The position numbers and the translations under genes are program-made. Positions 11,344-23,600 of a DNA stretch of 64,000 nt are shown in pieces. Source of the stretch: Magnaporthiopsis rhizophila (Eukaryota; Ascomycota; Sordariomycetes; Magnaporthales; Magnaporthaceae); assembly GCA_003049465.1 (NCBI GenBank), contig PYSS01000060.1:169967-233966 (forward strand). The letters run 5' to 3'. Positions within the stretch are counted from its first letter, which is position 1. Each line of letters opens with the position of its first letter. The notes under the pieces were generated by a model, which had not been told where the DNA came from, searched no databases, and saw only the letters and a program-made list of their open reading frames with translations.

Positions 11344-13741
11344 TTACAGCTGTGCCGTGACTTTGCCGCCGAGGCTCTTGGTGCAGAACGAGCCAAAGTA
11401 CTCATTGAGCGCATCCACCGTGCCGCTCCCTTCCACGAGGCGAGCCGACATGGCAATGTAGCCGTCTGGTCGGACTACCACCACGCCGCCGCGCTCCTCG
11501 TCCAGTCCCATCTTCTTGTGTGCAGACATGGCGGGCTGGCCCCACGCACTGCTCTCGTAGTTCTGGCGGTCGTCGGCGTACACGTGGTCACGGTAGCGCG
11601 CGAGGACTTCGGGGACGTCGCGGCTGATCTCAACCGAGCTCCGAGGCGCGGCAAAAATGGTGCAGAAGGTAAAGAACAGGCTGTGCGGGTTGTGCTTCTC
11701 GTGGTACGACACCGTGTCCACGTCCGGCCTCAAGTACGACGCCAAGAAGGAGCCCTTGCGGAGAATCTGTCGGGCAAAGTCGGCGAGTGCAACGCGTGTC
11801 AAAGACGGCTTGCCAGCGAAGACAAAGACGCGGAAGGAGCCGTTCAGAGGCACCTCCTGCTCCAGATGGACCACGTTTGCGTCCACTATCCGCGTCACGT
11901 TGGAGTTGAGGAACAGCCTCCCGGTCCGGAGCTTGTGGCCCTCGGGGTGGATCAGGTCGGACGAAGCCGGGTGGCTGGGCGACCAGTTCAGCGCATTGGG
12001 TTTGTAGGCAACTCCGTAGCCGCTCGTGAACTCGCAGGCTTCCTTGAAGGTCTTGACAAACTCGTTGTCGTCGCCCCCCTGCTTGCCGTGGTTCTCCGAG
12101 GCAGCCCGAACTTCGCTGGCGTCAGGCGGGCGCTGTGAAAAGAGCTTGGCATACTTGTTGTCGAAGTCGAGCAGCGTCTCCGCCACGGCTCTGCGCTCCG
12201 GCTCGTATGTCTCCAGCAGCGTGCGGTTGGCAAAACCCTGTTCAACAGCGTGTATCTTCCACGCCAAATTCTGGGCATCGAGGAACGCCGTGTTCATTCC
12301 CTGGCCTGCCTTGGGCTATAGTTGTCGCAGCTGGAGTCAGTCGTTTGCGGCTCTCCTCGGTTCCTCTTGCAGAGGGGGCGGGGCGGGGGAAGGCTCACGC
12401 TGTGGGTGTGGCAGGCATCGCCTCCGAGGAAAACGCGGTGATCGAGAGTGTACTTGTCGGCAATACCCTGGCCGATGGGATACACAGAGTACCACTCCAC
12501 ATTGTCCCACTCTATCGAGAAGGGCTGGAAAATCTTCTTGGCGGATGCCTGCACCTCGGCCGCGGTCGCCGTTTTGCGCGGGTTCCAATCCTTGTCGGTG
12601 GAAGAGGCGATCTGGATGTAGAGACGCACCAGGTTGTTCTCGCGGGGGATTACCATGATGGAGCCGTGTCGGGAGTGAATCGTGCATTTCATCTGGTGCG
12701 ACCGAGTCAGCCAAGCTCGCGGCAACACCACCCCGATCTCAAAGCAGCCCAAGCGGTGAGGGGCTGGCGACCCAGGCCCGTAGGATTCCGACGGAGGTGC
12801 CGGCGCGCAGAAGCGGGGGTCGGGCAACCTGACTGGCGGGTGTGCCGAAAGATTGCCAAATTTGGCAACGGCCTCTGCAAGGTCCCGGGCGCTCGAGAAG
12901 GAATCCAGCCCGATTTTTAAAAGAGCACACATACCTTGATGTCGGGAAAGTCAGTTCGGACCACTCCGTCCATGACGCCCCAGACGTGTTCGATCGGGTC
13001 CTTGTGCCTGATGCCAATGCCCAGCTGCTCCCTGATGAAGGAGCGGGCGCCCTCGCCGCCAAAGAGATACTTGGCGCGGACGGTCTCGCTGGCAGTGCCG
13101 TCGACGTGCTGCAGCCGCACCTCAACCGGGTACAGCGGATCGCTGGCCGCGTCCGAGGTGAAGCCGGTGATGGTCCAGGGCCTCTGGATCTGGACATTGT
13201 TCTTTGCCAAGTCGGAGATGAAGACGCGCTCGATGAAGCCCTGGTGCAGCAGCGTAGTGAATGGGTATCTGGCGTCGATGAAGTTGGGGCAACTGGCCCA
13301 GGTGCCTGTCCTCTCGATGCCTGATCTGGTTGCGGGCGGGTCCCAGAAGGCAACCTCATAGACACGCGCGGGCTTATGTGCCATGATTGCCGACTTTAGT
13401 CCCATGTTGCGCAGCAGGTCCAGCGAGCGTGGCTGGATGCCGTCAGCACGGCCGGTTGGCGTAGGTTCGCTCCTGTTGTCGATGTGCTTGATTTTGTAGC
13501 CCCATCGCGCAAGGCAGGTGGAGAGCATCAAGCCCACGGGGCCGGCGCCGACAATGACTTTTTATTTCCACAGTGGTTAGCTGGACTTGCCGTGTCGACT
13601 CGCATAATCGTACTCTTTTTTCTTTCTTTGCTTCTCTCCACCTCCTCTCTGTGTTCTCAGTCCGATATGTGGCAGCAAAAGGTAATTACCAATGTCATAA
13701 TGGGTCGAGGAGCCTCGACTTGGCTGAGCTTTTTCAGCCAT
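11344..13741 (-). CDS. FAD-dependent phenol 2-monooxygenase family hydroxylase
   Basis: Exons are 13690-13741, 12935-13557, 12399-12692 and 11344-12315, coding for 646 residues, the usual size of the phenol hydroxylase family. The start at 13741 gives MAEKAQPSRG and reads across the first intron into DIVIVGAGPVGL, whose GxGxxG (residues 21-26) is the FAD dinucleotide-binding motif. The second FAD motif, GGDACHTHSPKAGQGMN (~315-331), is also complete. The last ~200 residues look like the thioredoxin-like C-terminal domain of these enzymes. The family hydroxylates phenols using NADPH and oxygen, in the cytosol or peroxisome. The physiological substrate cannot be read from the sequence. No other aromatic catabolism gene is adjacent. 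The 242-nt third-exon-proximal intron (12693-12934) is long but needed, because the frame hits a stop. Confidence 0.92.
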
Positions 13742-15812
13742 TACAGTTTCGAAAATGGTGTGTTGGTTGGCAGTGCGGTGACCAGATGCGTAGTTTAGCC
13801 GGCGGAATTCGCGCGGAGGAGGATAGAGGATACAGGAACAAACAAGATATAGATGAAGATGGAGATTGAGGGTCACTGATAAGAGAGGAAAGAGGATGCG
13901 TGTGCGTGCGCGTGCGTGGCTACAGAGGCAGAGAAGCAAATGGACACGTCGGTGAAGGTAGGTATATCTCCGGTCTGGGGATTTAGGGGAGCGAAGTCAG
14001 ATGGCGACAGAGGCGCGTGGCATTGCTACGGCGGCCACAGCTGGGAATAAATGGCAAAAGTGAATTTACCCCCGGCGCAAGGAGCCACCCAACCGATGGG
14101 GCCATGCAATATCAAGGGCGAATCGAGCATGCCAGCGTTCAGGGACCGGTACGGGCGCGCGGCAGTCCCACGGAGGTAGCAGGGAAGCACATGAGCGCCG
14201 GGAAAACCGCAGGCGAGGGCTGGTTGTAGCCGTGACAAGCAATCAGGACCCAGGCGTCGGCGGCGGACCGACGGGGCCTCGCTGCGAGCAGGAGCAGAAA
14301 GCCGAAGCTGAATGAGAGGCAGAACCAGGACCAGGGAGGGTCAGTCAGGCCAGGACCAGGACCAGGGCGATGAGAAGCCCCTGGCAGCGAAGCAGCAGTA
14401 GCAACGGCAGCACATCGGCGCAGTCTGGATTGAAACGGGGGAAACAATTAGGTGGCAGAGTGGGCGACCGATAGTAGAGCCGACACGGCGGGAGCGGGGC
14501 TCGCTGGAGCCGTCAGACATTGGCGGCCCCCGGCGACGTGGGTGAGGGTGTGCTGCCATGAGGCGACCTGGGAGGAGAACCCCGGGAGTCGAGCACGGTA
14601 ATTGAGCACCCGCCATGGTTGGTGGAGACACAGTGGCCCACGGCTGTGTCGGTCGGCAATGGGCATGTCTTCTCGGCCGGACTTTGCTGGGTGAGGATTT
14701 GCACGTGATCCATCCCCAATCCACTCTTAGTGCCAAGAGTTTCTCCGCAGACTCCACTCGACACACGTCACCGTTAGGAAAGGGAAAACCAAACGCAACA
14801 CGCAACACGCCGTTGGACTCCAGGAGGGTTTGCGGTTGGCCAGCCGGAACGGTGCTAACGCACGGCAGATACGCGGGCTAGATCCACTTCGGAATCAGCG
14901 TCGGCCGACGGACAAACAAATGATGGATGTTGGATGTGTCCCTACTTCCTTTTGCATCGGGGCGATTTCGATACCTACATGTGATATGCCTTTGCCCCTA
15001 GCCGGGCAGATGGAGTGTCGGGTTATAATATTGCCACGAGTTGACCATGATGGAAGGTACACGTACTTTGCATTTCTTTGTTTCTCTTCTTCTATTTGAT
15101 CCCTGCTGTCATTACCCCTTTAGATCCTTGCTTCTATTCCCCAAGTATGCATACAGTTGTCAATTTTCATTCTGTATCCGATGCCCGAGGCTAGGCCCAG
15201 ACTCGGAGATGGTTTCACAGTCGTGTGGGTGTTAAAAGCAGTGGTGTAGGTGCACAAAAGAGGAATGTCCAAAGACAAATTGTGCCAAGGCCTCGGCTCT
15301 TCTGGTATCAAGCTCATCCTGCCTGCAAAACACTCAGACACTCTGCTGCCACATCTCAATGGAGACAGTGTTGGGCGTGAGCTGCTGGGATATTGCCTGG
15401 CCGTGGAACGGTACGGCTGTTGAGACGGGACTTTCTCTGGGAGCCATGCCAGCTTGGCCCGCCACTCTGAGCGGAGCCGCAAGTGAGCAGGCACGCACCT
15501 TCCCTTTGATACATTGGCGCCGGTAAGTTCAGACGGCTTAGAGATGGAGCTTGGGCCACGGTAGGTCGGGGCAAGCAACACCCGCAACGCGGAAGACCCA
15601 GACCCCGTGACCGCGCGTTGGTCTAGGTCCTTCCCGCGTCCCGTTTGGGAATTACTTCCCCCTCCACCGCGCTCCCGTCTCTGCCCACCGCGTGCGGGTA
15701 CCAAGTGTAGGTGCCACACACCCACCACATTCAACTCCAGGCAGTTGACCCGCGACTGGACTGCTCGGCCTCCCATTTTGTTCATGCACGTCCAACTCGC
15801 TGCATCATCATC
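13742..15812. other. divergent intergenic region
   Basis: This separates the minus-strand phenol hydroxylase from the plus-strand gene at 15813 and should hold both promoters. I see no coding sequence or strong motif in it. Pyrimidine-rich plus-strand sequence near 15055-15135 could belong to a plus-strand leader (inference). Confidence 0.5.
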
Positions 15813-18067
15813 ATGGCTGCCAGCGCACATGGGGAAGCAGAGCCTGGCAGGGACACAACCGGCATGCACCGTTACGGAATGTTCAACACCATGTCGTCTC
15901 CTCGCGCTCGAGCGCAAGCCTCGCCCGTCCAGCCCTTGGCGGCCACGGCACGCCCAGACACTCCGACGCCGACGCCAATTCGCGGCGACTTCATTCCTGT
16001 GTCGACCTCGTCTCTCACTATGCCCTCATCCCCACCTCGCCGCGACCAGTCTCCGGACCACGGCGTCACTCTGCATATGAGCTTCACCGACTCGCAGATG
16101 AACCTTCTGGCAGAAGCGTGAGAACCTTATCCTTGGCTATCATGGCCCCCATGTCACAGTATAGCAGCCAAATCAGCTAACGGCCCGACAGAATCTCGCG
16201 GCCTAACTCCCCGGAGAAGGGCCCTGGACGAGGCAGGTCTGGTGGGGCAGATGGCGTTCCAGCTCAGCGCTCTCACCATCGGGCATACAGCGAGGACGAC
16301 GCGCTCGCTGCGGTTCCCCAAGCGGCGACATCGTTTCTCTCCCACCGCCATGCTCCTCCCCCGGTCCCGCCCTCTGGCTCGCATGGTTATGCCAAGGCCC
16401 GCGGCCAGTCCCCTGCCCGACGCGCCGCCCCAATTCCTCCGCGGCAGTACCCCGTCAGGCCGGTGCCACTTGCCCCGCAAAAACTTCGCGAGGACTCTCC
16501 TGCCCGGTGTGCCAACCGGCGAGCGCGCTATCCAGCCAACCTGAGCCATGACGGTCATTTTGGCGGGCAGGCGGCCCCGTCTGCCGCCATTGACGACCGC
16601 TACGGACCCCCGACCATCGCCCAACGGCGTGGCGGCCCCCGCCCGTCTGTCGACACTCTGACGGCGCAGCTGCGCGGAAGCCCCTCCCACCGCAAGACCC
16701 CCATTGAGATCATGCAGGAGCCGGTTGTCCCTGAGCGGTCCAAGTCGACGACCACTGCCAGCGTGTCTCGTTTCGGTGAAGCCAGGGGCCGTGCAGACTC
16801 GAATCCTTCGCCCTCCTTTTACTCGACCGAGGACCGCAAGGATGGGTACGAGTCCGAGTACGAGACCATAGTCGCCGTCACCCCTCCAGACTCGAGGGAT
16901 GGATCGGAGGGTGTTGAGAGGTCTGGAGCCGTGATGCAGTCCCTTGCCGAATACGAGCAGTTATACAACACCCACATGTCGATGCAGGCCGAGATTGTGA
17001 GCGAGCGTCCCGCGGCGGGAACCGGCCCCGATCGGGGTGCGAACTATCCGCGTGTGTATTCGCCTCTTACGCCTTTTATCGAGACGATGGAGGAAAAGAT
17101 GCCTCGGCGTAAGGTGCTCATCGGCGAGAGGGGCTGGCTGGAGAACACGGCCCGGACGGTGGATGGCGGCGTGGGCGGCGTCGGCCGAGGTCGGCCCCAG
17201 GCGCCGCCGGCGCAGCAGCAACAGCAGCAGAAGCGCGGCATCTTCGAGTCGCTCAAGAAGGCGGCCAAGGACGTGGTCGAGCGGGCGGACCTCAAGGGCG
17301 CGACGGCGCACCGGCTCGGCCCGCGGCCCATGGGCGGACCGGGCGGCGGCGGCACCAGCGACCGACGGGCCGTGTCGAGGCTGGACATCTCGCTGGACCC
17401 GCGCGAGCAGAGTGTCTTCTACTGCGAGCTCGAGTTCCTCGTCACGACGGGGCTCGAGGGCTACATCGCGGCGCAGTTCAACGCGGGCCGGCTGCAGCCG
17501 GTCAAGCTCAACAAGGTGGCCGAGGCGTGGCGGCAGAAGGGCCGGCCGCGCGTGGTGGGGTTCCGGTACGATATCGAGACGCAGCTGGAGCTGGTACTGA
17601 TGCACCTGCACGACTTCAAGTTCTACGGCGTCGAGTGCAGCTCGCCCGCCGCCATCACGGGCGTGCTCGAGATGATGCGGGCCGACGGCCGCGCCATGCG
17701 CGTCCGCACCTTTTGCCAGCCCGACCTCGTCATGGCCAAGCAGCTGCTGGACGCCCAGAAGCTCTTCAACATCATCGGCTGCCCCGAAAACCTGCAGTAC
17801 CAGCTCCACCAGGTCGTCCGCTTCTTCAAGCTCGTCCTCGCCCGCGAGAAGGACATCCAGGACCGCCACTACCGCCGCCCGCCGTCGCCGCCCAAGAGGG
17901 CGACGCCTCTGCGCCGCTTCCAGCGCGAGATGGCCGAACGCGTCCCGGCCCAGGACGCCCTGTCCAGGTTCGACCGCCACCGCGAGCTTCGGGATGATGG
18001 TTCCCACCGTCGCCGCCACCATTCCAAGGATCAGCTGGATGAGAAGGATCTGTACCGCCGTTACTAA
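15813..18067 (+). CDS. uncharacterised fungal protein with a conserved-looking C-terminal domain
   Basis: Exons are 15813-16117 and 16192-18067, giving 726 residues; the intron has a GTGAGA donor, a GCTAAC branch site and a CAG acceptor. Residues 1-~400 are disordered and rich in Pro, Ser, Arg and Gln. After LDISLDPREQS there is a compact ~170-residue region with alternating hydrophobic helices and strands (FYCELEFLVTTGLEG, then AQKLFNIIGCPENLQYQLHQ) that looks folded. The tail is highly charged, rich in Arg, His and Asp. I recognise no catalytic motif, membrane segment or signal peptide. A long antisense frame across it is a shadow created by the high GC content. The coding assignment is strong, the function unknown. 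Confidence 0.82.
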
Positions 18068-18850
18068 CGTCACCTCTCGACTGCGGCCTGCCCGTGGGCC
18101 TGGTCCATATCCCGGATATAGTGTCGCCCCAAGATTGCGTGTGGGCTGCAAACCGTGACCTTGCCTTCTCTTTTCATCTTCTTCTCCTTTTCCAAGGGCA
18201 TGCACTGCTCATTGCTTCTACGATTAATGACTCATGTTCAAGAGATATGATGTTGAAAGAGCTTTCACTCTAGTTTTCTACATAATACCGGGACGATGGA
18301 AAAGGCGAAGGAAAAAAAACCAAAACCCCCCCCCCCCCCCCCAAAAAAAAAAAAAAAAAAAAAAAAAAAACATGAAGCGTCGTATACTGACATTGTACGA
18401 ATGGAGAGGAACAGGAAAGGGGAACATTGGGAGCTTGATTTCTGGGTGCAGGAGCCTGGAGTTTTTTTTCTGTCTCGGGGATTCATCGTTCTTCTCGTCA
18501 AATCGTGCTTCGTTAGGGGCTGCGAACAGTTGCTCACGCGATCCAAGGTGGACGCGAAGAGCTCAACAGGGTGGGAATGGCCGGGCTTATCATGGGTGCC
18601 GCGACTTTGCGCCGGCGGCGTGTGTAAAATCATTAAATGGGAAACCTGGAATCTGGCGCGGATGTGGGATGGCAAGGAAAAAAGGAAAACCAGGCTAGAT
18701 ATCGAGGCGTTTATGCTTTGACGTGGCGCTGGGGAGATACAAGAGAACCCTTATAAAATCGGGATATAAATGGCGAGAGAGACTAAGCCAAAAAAAAAAA
18801 AAAGAAGCCTGACTTGTCAAAATGCACCATATCTGTAGATTAGGGAGCCC
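18068..18850. other. convergent intergenic region with a poly-C/poly-A junction
   Basis: This lies between the 3' ends of two convergent genes. It contains a run of about 16 C joined directly to a run of about 28 A (about 18327-18370), which may be inaccurate in length. No gene is supported. Confidence 0.6.
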
Positions 18851-19702
18851 CTAGGGACGTTGATCCAGTGGGCGGTACGGCCGTCTCTCTGGGTCATCCA
18901 AGCTCCGGCGCCTGCGCACCGGGCGCTCCTCGTAGATCTCATCGTAGACGTGGTCGACGCCGTCGTGGCGAGAGTGGTGATGGCGATGGCTGTGGTGGTG
19001 GTGGCGGTGATGCTGCGGATCATCGTGGTGGTGGCGATGGTGGCTGTGGTGATGCTGGTGGTGGGAGCCGTGATCGTCCTTGTCGCGACGACCGGTGCGG
19101 CCCCTAGCCTCGTCCTCCTCCATCTTCTTCCCGCGGTTGATCTCGAGGCGCCGCTCGAGCGCGTTGGCGCCGAGGCCGCCGACGGCCGCGCCGACGATGG
19201 TGGACATGAGCATCCGCTGGTCGCGCTCCCTGTCACTGTTGCCGTGGCGATGCTTGGGCGCCGAGTCGCTGGCGTGCCTCGCCGCCAGCCCGCCCACGAT
19301 GGCGCCCAGGATGCCGATGCCCAGGCCCGAGTTGGACGACGTGAAGCTGTTTTTCACCGCCTTCTCCGCCTTCTCGACCGGGCCGTCGCGGCCCCTCGAG
19401 CGCGAGCCCCGGGCGCCCCTCCGGCGGCTGCGGCTATGGCTGTGACTGCGGCTCCGACTGCGACTGCGACTGCGACTGCGACTGCGACTGCGGCTACGGC
19501 TGCGACCGCGGTTGCGGCTGTGGGAGCGCGTGGCCGGCGTCATCATGTAGCTGCGCTCGACCATAGCGGCCGAGGGCGGCGGGACAGATCGAGGGCGTTG
19601 TGCCGACAGCGGGGGCTGGAGGTTATATACGTTCGGACGGCTGTCCACACCATAGTAGCCGTCGCGGAAGCCTTCGTCGTCAGGGGCGTAGTGACGAGAC
19701 AT
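18851..19702 (-). CDS. Arg-Ser-rich, His-rich protein with two glycine-zipper segments
   Basis: This is a single exon. I start at the second in-frame Met (MSRHYAPDDEG, 283 residues); an upstream ATG at 19732 would add ten residues. In order there are a disordered Pro-rich N terminus, a (Ser-Arg)n tract of about ten dipeptides, two glycine-zipper segments (GILGAIVGGLAARHA and STIVGAAVGGLGANALERR) and a strongly His-rich tract alternating with Ser, Arg and Asp. A charged Arg-rich tail ends the protein. Paired glycine zippers occur in membrane-associating fungal proteins of unknown function. The SR tract is encoded by a CGACTG hexanucleotide repeat and the His tract by GTGGTGATG-type repeats. 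A role in metal binding or nuclear speckle association is only a guess. Confidence 0.78.
   Translation of the reverse strand: MSRHYAPDDEGFRDGYYGVDSRPNVYNLQPPLSAQRPRSVPPPSAAMVERSYMMTPATRSHSRNRGRSRSRSRSRSRSRSRSRSRSHSHSRSRRRGARGSRSRGRDGPVEKAEKAVKNSFTSSNSGLGIGILGAIVGGLAARHASDSAPKHRHGNSDRERDQRMLMSTIVGAAVGGLGANALERRLEINRGKKMEEDEARGRTGRRDKDDHGSHHQHHHSHHRHHHDDPQHHRHHHHSHRHHHSRHDGVDHVYDEIYEERPVRRRRSLDDPERRPYRPLDQRP
19436..19515 (-). repeat. hexanucleotide repeat encoding the Ser-Arg tract
   Basis: Tandem CGACTG-type hexamers, read on the minus strand, encode the alternating Ser-Arg dipeptides of the glycine-zipper protein. The repeat stays in frame despite single-base variants. Confidence 0.85.
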
Positions 19703-20688
19703 GGCGATGGGCTGGGCACGCTGGCTGGTCAAAATACTGAGAGAGCCCCAAATAGAGTGCGAGCCTAAAATCCGAGGGTGACGACGGCGAACAGGAGAGA
19801 CAGGCGTGCGTGGTCAGTCGCCAGGAAAAAGAGTGCTTGGGACTCGGACGGCGAGAAGGAGGAATGGACAGAGTGGATGCAGAGGTAGGTCAGAGAGAGC
19901 GCAAGGCACAAAAAGGGTCAGCCGAGGGGAATCAAAGAATTTAGTCTTGGTCAGCCGCCGCGGCGTATCTGAAATGCTGTGCCAGACTGAGACTGCGGCA
20001 GCCCGGCGCACATTCAGTAGTGCCGCCCTCCAGCCTTTCTGCCCGTCACACGTGTTCGTCGAGGTAGTTGGCTAGCTCTTGGAAGGGAGACGGTCGGGCG
20101 CCCGGCGGGCCTTATGTGGGAGCCTAAGAGGCCGTCGCAAGACGGGCGCTGTTCTCGTCTGGTTCGCCCGGTTTCCGCGGACGTGGGTCACTGCCACAGC
20201 CCGCGTGATGTCATAATTGCATGCAGCTCGGCGAACAGCTTGGCGGGGTCCCATCTGCTCGCCTCGCTTTGCCTGACATGGAGCCTGATGCTTAGCTCAA
20301 ATAATTTCGTTGCCTGTTTCGGGGGAGGTTTGTGGAGGCCGTAGCGTAACATCGCGTCTGGGCTGGCGTGCCGCGGACCGTAGTGGCTGGGCGGTGCTGT
20401 GCTGCGCCCTGCGATAAGCCTCAGCGTTTAGGCCCATGTTCGTTGGGTTGGTCTGCAGGCTGTCTTCGATTGGCTGGCTGGCAACTGGCTAGAAATGTTC
20501 CACTTCAACAGCCGTCAAAGCCACCAGAAAAAAGAATTGTGTTGCCTGGTAGGTTACTTGTATGCTGAGTACTTGTGAAAATCAATCAATATAGCAGTTG
20601 AAACCGGGCGCCTGGGGATTACATTTGGTGTTCACGTTCTCTCTGCCAACGTCTGTGCTGGCACTTGGCCGGTACCAACCCTCACCGC
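19703..20688. other. intergenic, promoter side of the glycine-zipper gene
   Basis: This lies between the start of the glycine-zipper gene and the stop codon of TYW4. No coding sequence or RNA gene is supported. Confidence 0.55.
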
Positions 20689-23600
20689 TCAAGGGCTGAC
20701 ACCCTGCCGTAGCTCCTGGGCAAGCCTGAGCAGATAAAACTCCCTGGCGTCCGCAGGGACGCCCTCGAAGCCTCCAATGATGCGCCCCACGTCCTTGCGT
20801 GCCCTCTCGTAGGCTGCGAGGTCCCTGTTTCCATACACGTCTTTGCCTGCCGCGTAGGTTTTCTCGCCTTGGTCGCGGAAAAAGACGTTAACCGCGACAC
20901 TGGCCCCTGTGCCTTCCACCGGCGTCGCCGTGTGCAGCCAAAACGGTGGTAGGTACAGAACGTCGCCAGGGCCTACCACCGTCTCCTGCGGCCGCGTCTG
21001 CGAGGACAGCCCCCCGTCGAGCCCGGCGAACGCGTCGATGCTGGAGCTGGAGCCCCCGGCCTCGATCGACAGCTCGGCCACGTCGCTTGGCGGGAACAGG
21101 AGAAACCGTTTCGAGCCCCGCACTTGGGTGTAGACGTTTGCCATCACGTCGTAGTGAAGCCACATGTTCACCGGACCCGACATGCGCAGCACGGAGCTGA
21201 AGAGGTTGTCCATGACCAGTGCCATTTCAGCGGGCAGCTCAAAGTCGCCGGCGAGCAGAGGGAAATCCTCTTGGAGATTGGCCGGCCGCGATGTAGGCTC
21301 ATCGCTCGACAGCGCGCGAAGATAGAGCCTACCGCCCCTCTCTATCTCGTCGACGAGCCCAGAGAACCGCTTATTTGTATAGCGGAAGTTTTTGGCGTTG
21401 AAGTCCATCACTTGCCCCTGGGCCTCGTGAACAACCACCTTTTAGTCTCTTTGTCAGCTCGATCGCCGTACCGCAGACCAACATCTCACAAAGCCCTTCT
21501 TCACTTACTTCTCTGTCGGCACCGACGGCTGATGTCATGTAGCTAGGGGTCCATTTATCGGTGCAAGGACCAATGTTCGCCCTTTCCATTACCACTGGCT
21601 TTCCCTCGCGCACGATTTGGGCAAACTGTGCCTCTGACGTGAGCTTGACACGGGGGATTGGTCTCAGCTCAACGGTCTTGGACACGGCGGCTGCCAATCC
21701 CTCCGCTTCAATCAGCGTCACCGTCTCAGCGCAGCCCCAGCTCTCTATCTCCTCGTCCGAATCCTCAGCACCAGTGCCAAATGCAGACACGTCTTGCTCG
21801 CTCTGAGGCTGCCCGGAGGGTGAAAGCAAGTCCACTAACTGACGGGGATCAAAGGTGATGGTGTATGTCCCTTTAGTCCAGAAGGTCCCCATCGAGAAGC
21901 ATGTAGCGCCTCCTCCAAGCAGGACTATCTCGCCCGGGCAGGCTGCCGCACACGAACCGATGAGCAAGGGACGCGGTATACTTGGATCAGATATGTCCAA
22001 GCGGCAGGCTACGAGACCATCGGAGAATGGCTCTTCTCGTAGCACCACAAGATCGTGATTCTGTCGCACAAGGCCGGACATATTCACACCGCCGGCCAGC
22101 AAATGGAAGCCCTTGCCCAGCGGGACGCAACTTGCGCCGAACCTGGCCATGAGGGCACGGTGACTGGGGTGAACAGTATTGGCGCATCTGAATCGCAGCT
22201 CAGGGGCCTGGATGCCGGTGTCAGCTAAACCGGCAGTTCACGGTTGACTTTTCGTGGACTGGCTGAACTCACAGCAGTGTCGGAGACATCTAGCTCCCAG
22301 AGCAGCACTTGGTCCTGGATAGTTCCGCCCTCTCCGGTGCCGCCGGCATAGACACCCGAAAATTTCTTAGACCCTCGCGGAACTCTACAAGAACAGAAGG
22401 CAAACGCGCCGAAAACCGGTGTGGGGGCAGCCGACCTGACAACACGGCATCTCGTCCAGCCTCGGTCGGGGTGGTACAACAGATATCCATCGAATATCGC
22501 AGATGGTCCAGTTTTGCCGCCGAAAACAAGCACCATGCTGGAGTGGCCGAGCCTAATGGCTGTGTGTCGGTAGAGCGGGACAGGCAGCTCGTGGGCACCA
22601 TGGAGCCGCCGCCAGCTCCTCGCAGCTTTGTCAAAAACCCAAGAATCGGCCATGGGGCTGGAAGGCGAAGTTCTGCCGCCAACCAGTAGCGCGCTGTGTT
22701 CCCCGAGGTCTGTTAGGGAGTGGCATACCCTGCTAGAAGGACCGCTGACGGCTCGCAAAATGGGCCCCTGAGTCTTCCCGTCGGGTGTATATAGGTCGAT
22801 CGACCGCAGTCTACCGTTGGAGCCCATACCAAGCACATCGGCAATGAGATGCCGGCCGAGCGCGTCGGTAAAGGTCATGGCCCTGCCGAAACGCCGCGGC
22901 CCTTGGGCACCCTGCTGTTCCGAGAAGCTGACGCGAGTACGTAGCGAAGGCAGAGAGAGGGAGTTGATATAGTCAGACGTGTCATCCGTCGGCGCGGGTG
23001 TGGCACTAGATGTCGAGGCTTGGAGGAGCATGTAATGACTCCCAAAAAGTGAAAATTCCTCCCACTCGTCAAAAGGCTCTACCATGTCCAACCTGCGGCG
23101 TTCAGTCTCGGGTAGGAACTGCCCACTGGACCAGGCGTCCCAGAGCGAGCAGCACTCAACTCTGGGCCAACCTCGATCCAAAAAGCGGGTTTTCTGGTCT
23201 GACAATGTCCGATACTTATCTATAGATTTCAAAGGAGTGTTGAGCCTCTCGAAATGTCTTATCATGGTTTGCGCGAACGGGTGCTGGGGCCCATCTGGAA
23301 GTCCCTGTTCGAGCAGGCAGAAGTTGGCTGGGATAGCCAGGTCGGTTAGTAACCTAGGCAGCCGGTAGGGTCATCAGGGCCCAGACGAGAAGAAAGACAA
23401 AGACGGAGCTCACAGTCCCCAAGAGTGCTGGCCCACTGGATAACAGCGTCGGCAGAGTTAGTTGGCATGTAAGTGATGGATACCTCTGCCACGAACAAAA
23501 ACGACGCCTGGGCTAGATCGACCACAGACGCCAGCGCGGACTCCAGCACCGGCACATCACGCAGGTCGCACCCGACCTGGAAATAGCGACGGGAGCGCAG

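Noticed and set aside
12135..12920. 261-residue plus-strand frame opposite phenol hydroxylase
   Set aside because: Shadow of the minus-strand gene; it spans that gene's introns and lacks motifs.
16961..18205. 414-residue minus-strand open frame opposite the 15813-18067 gene
   Set aside because: It is the antisense shadow of a GC-rich coding region. The plus strand has a spliced gene with a coherent domain; the antisense product is a Leu/Arg/Glu-rich string without motifs.
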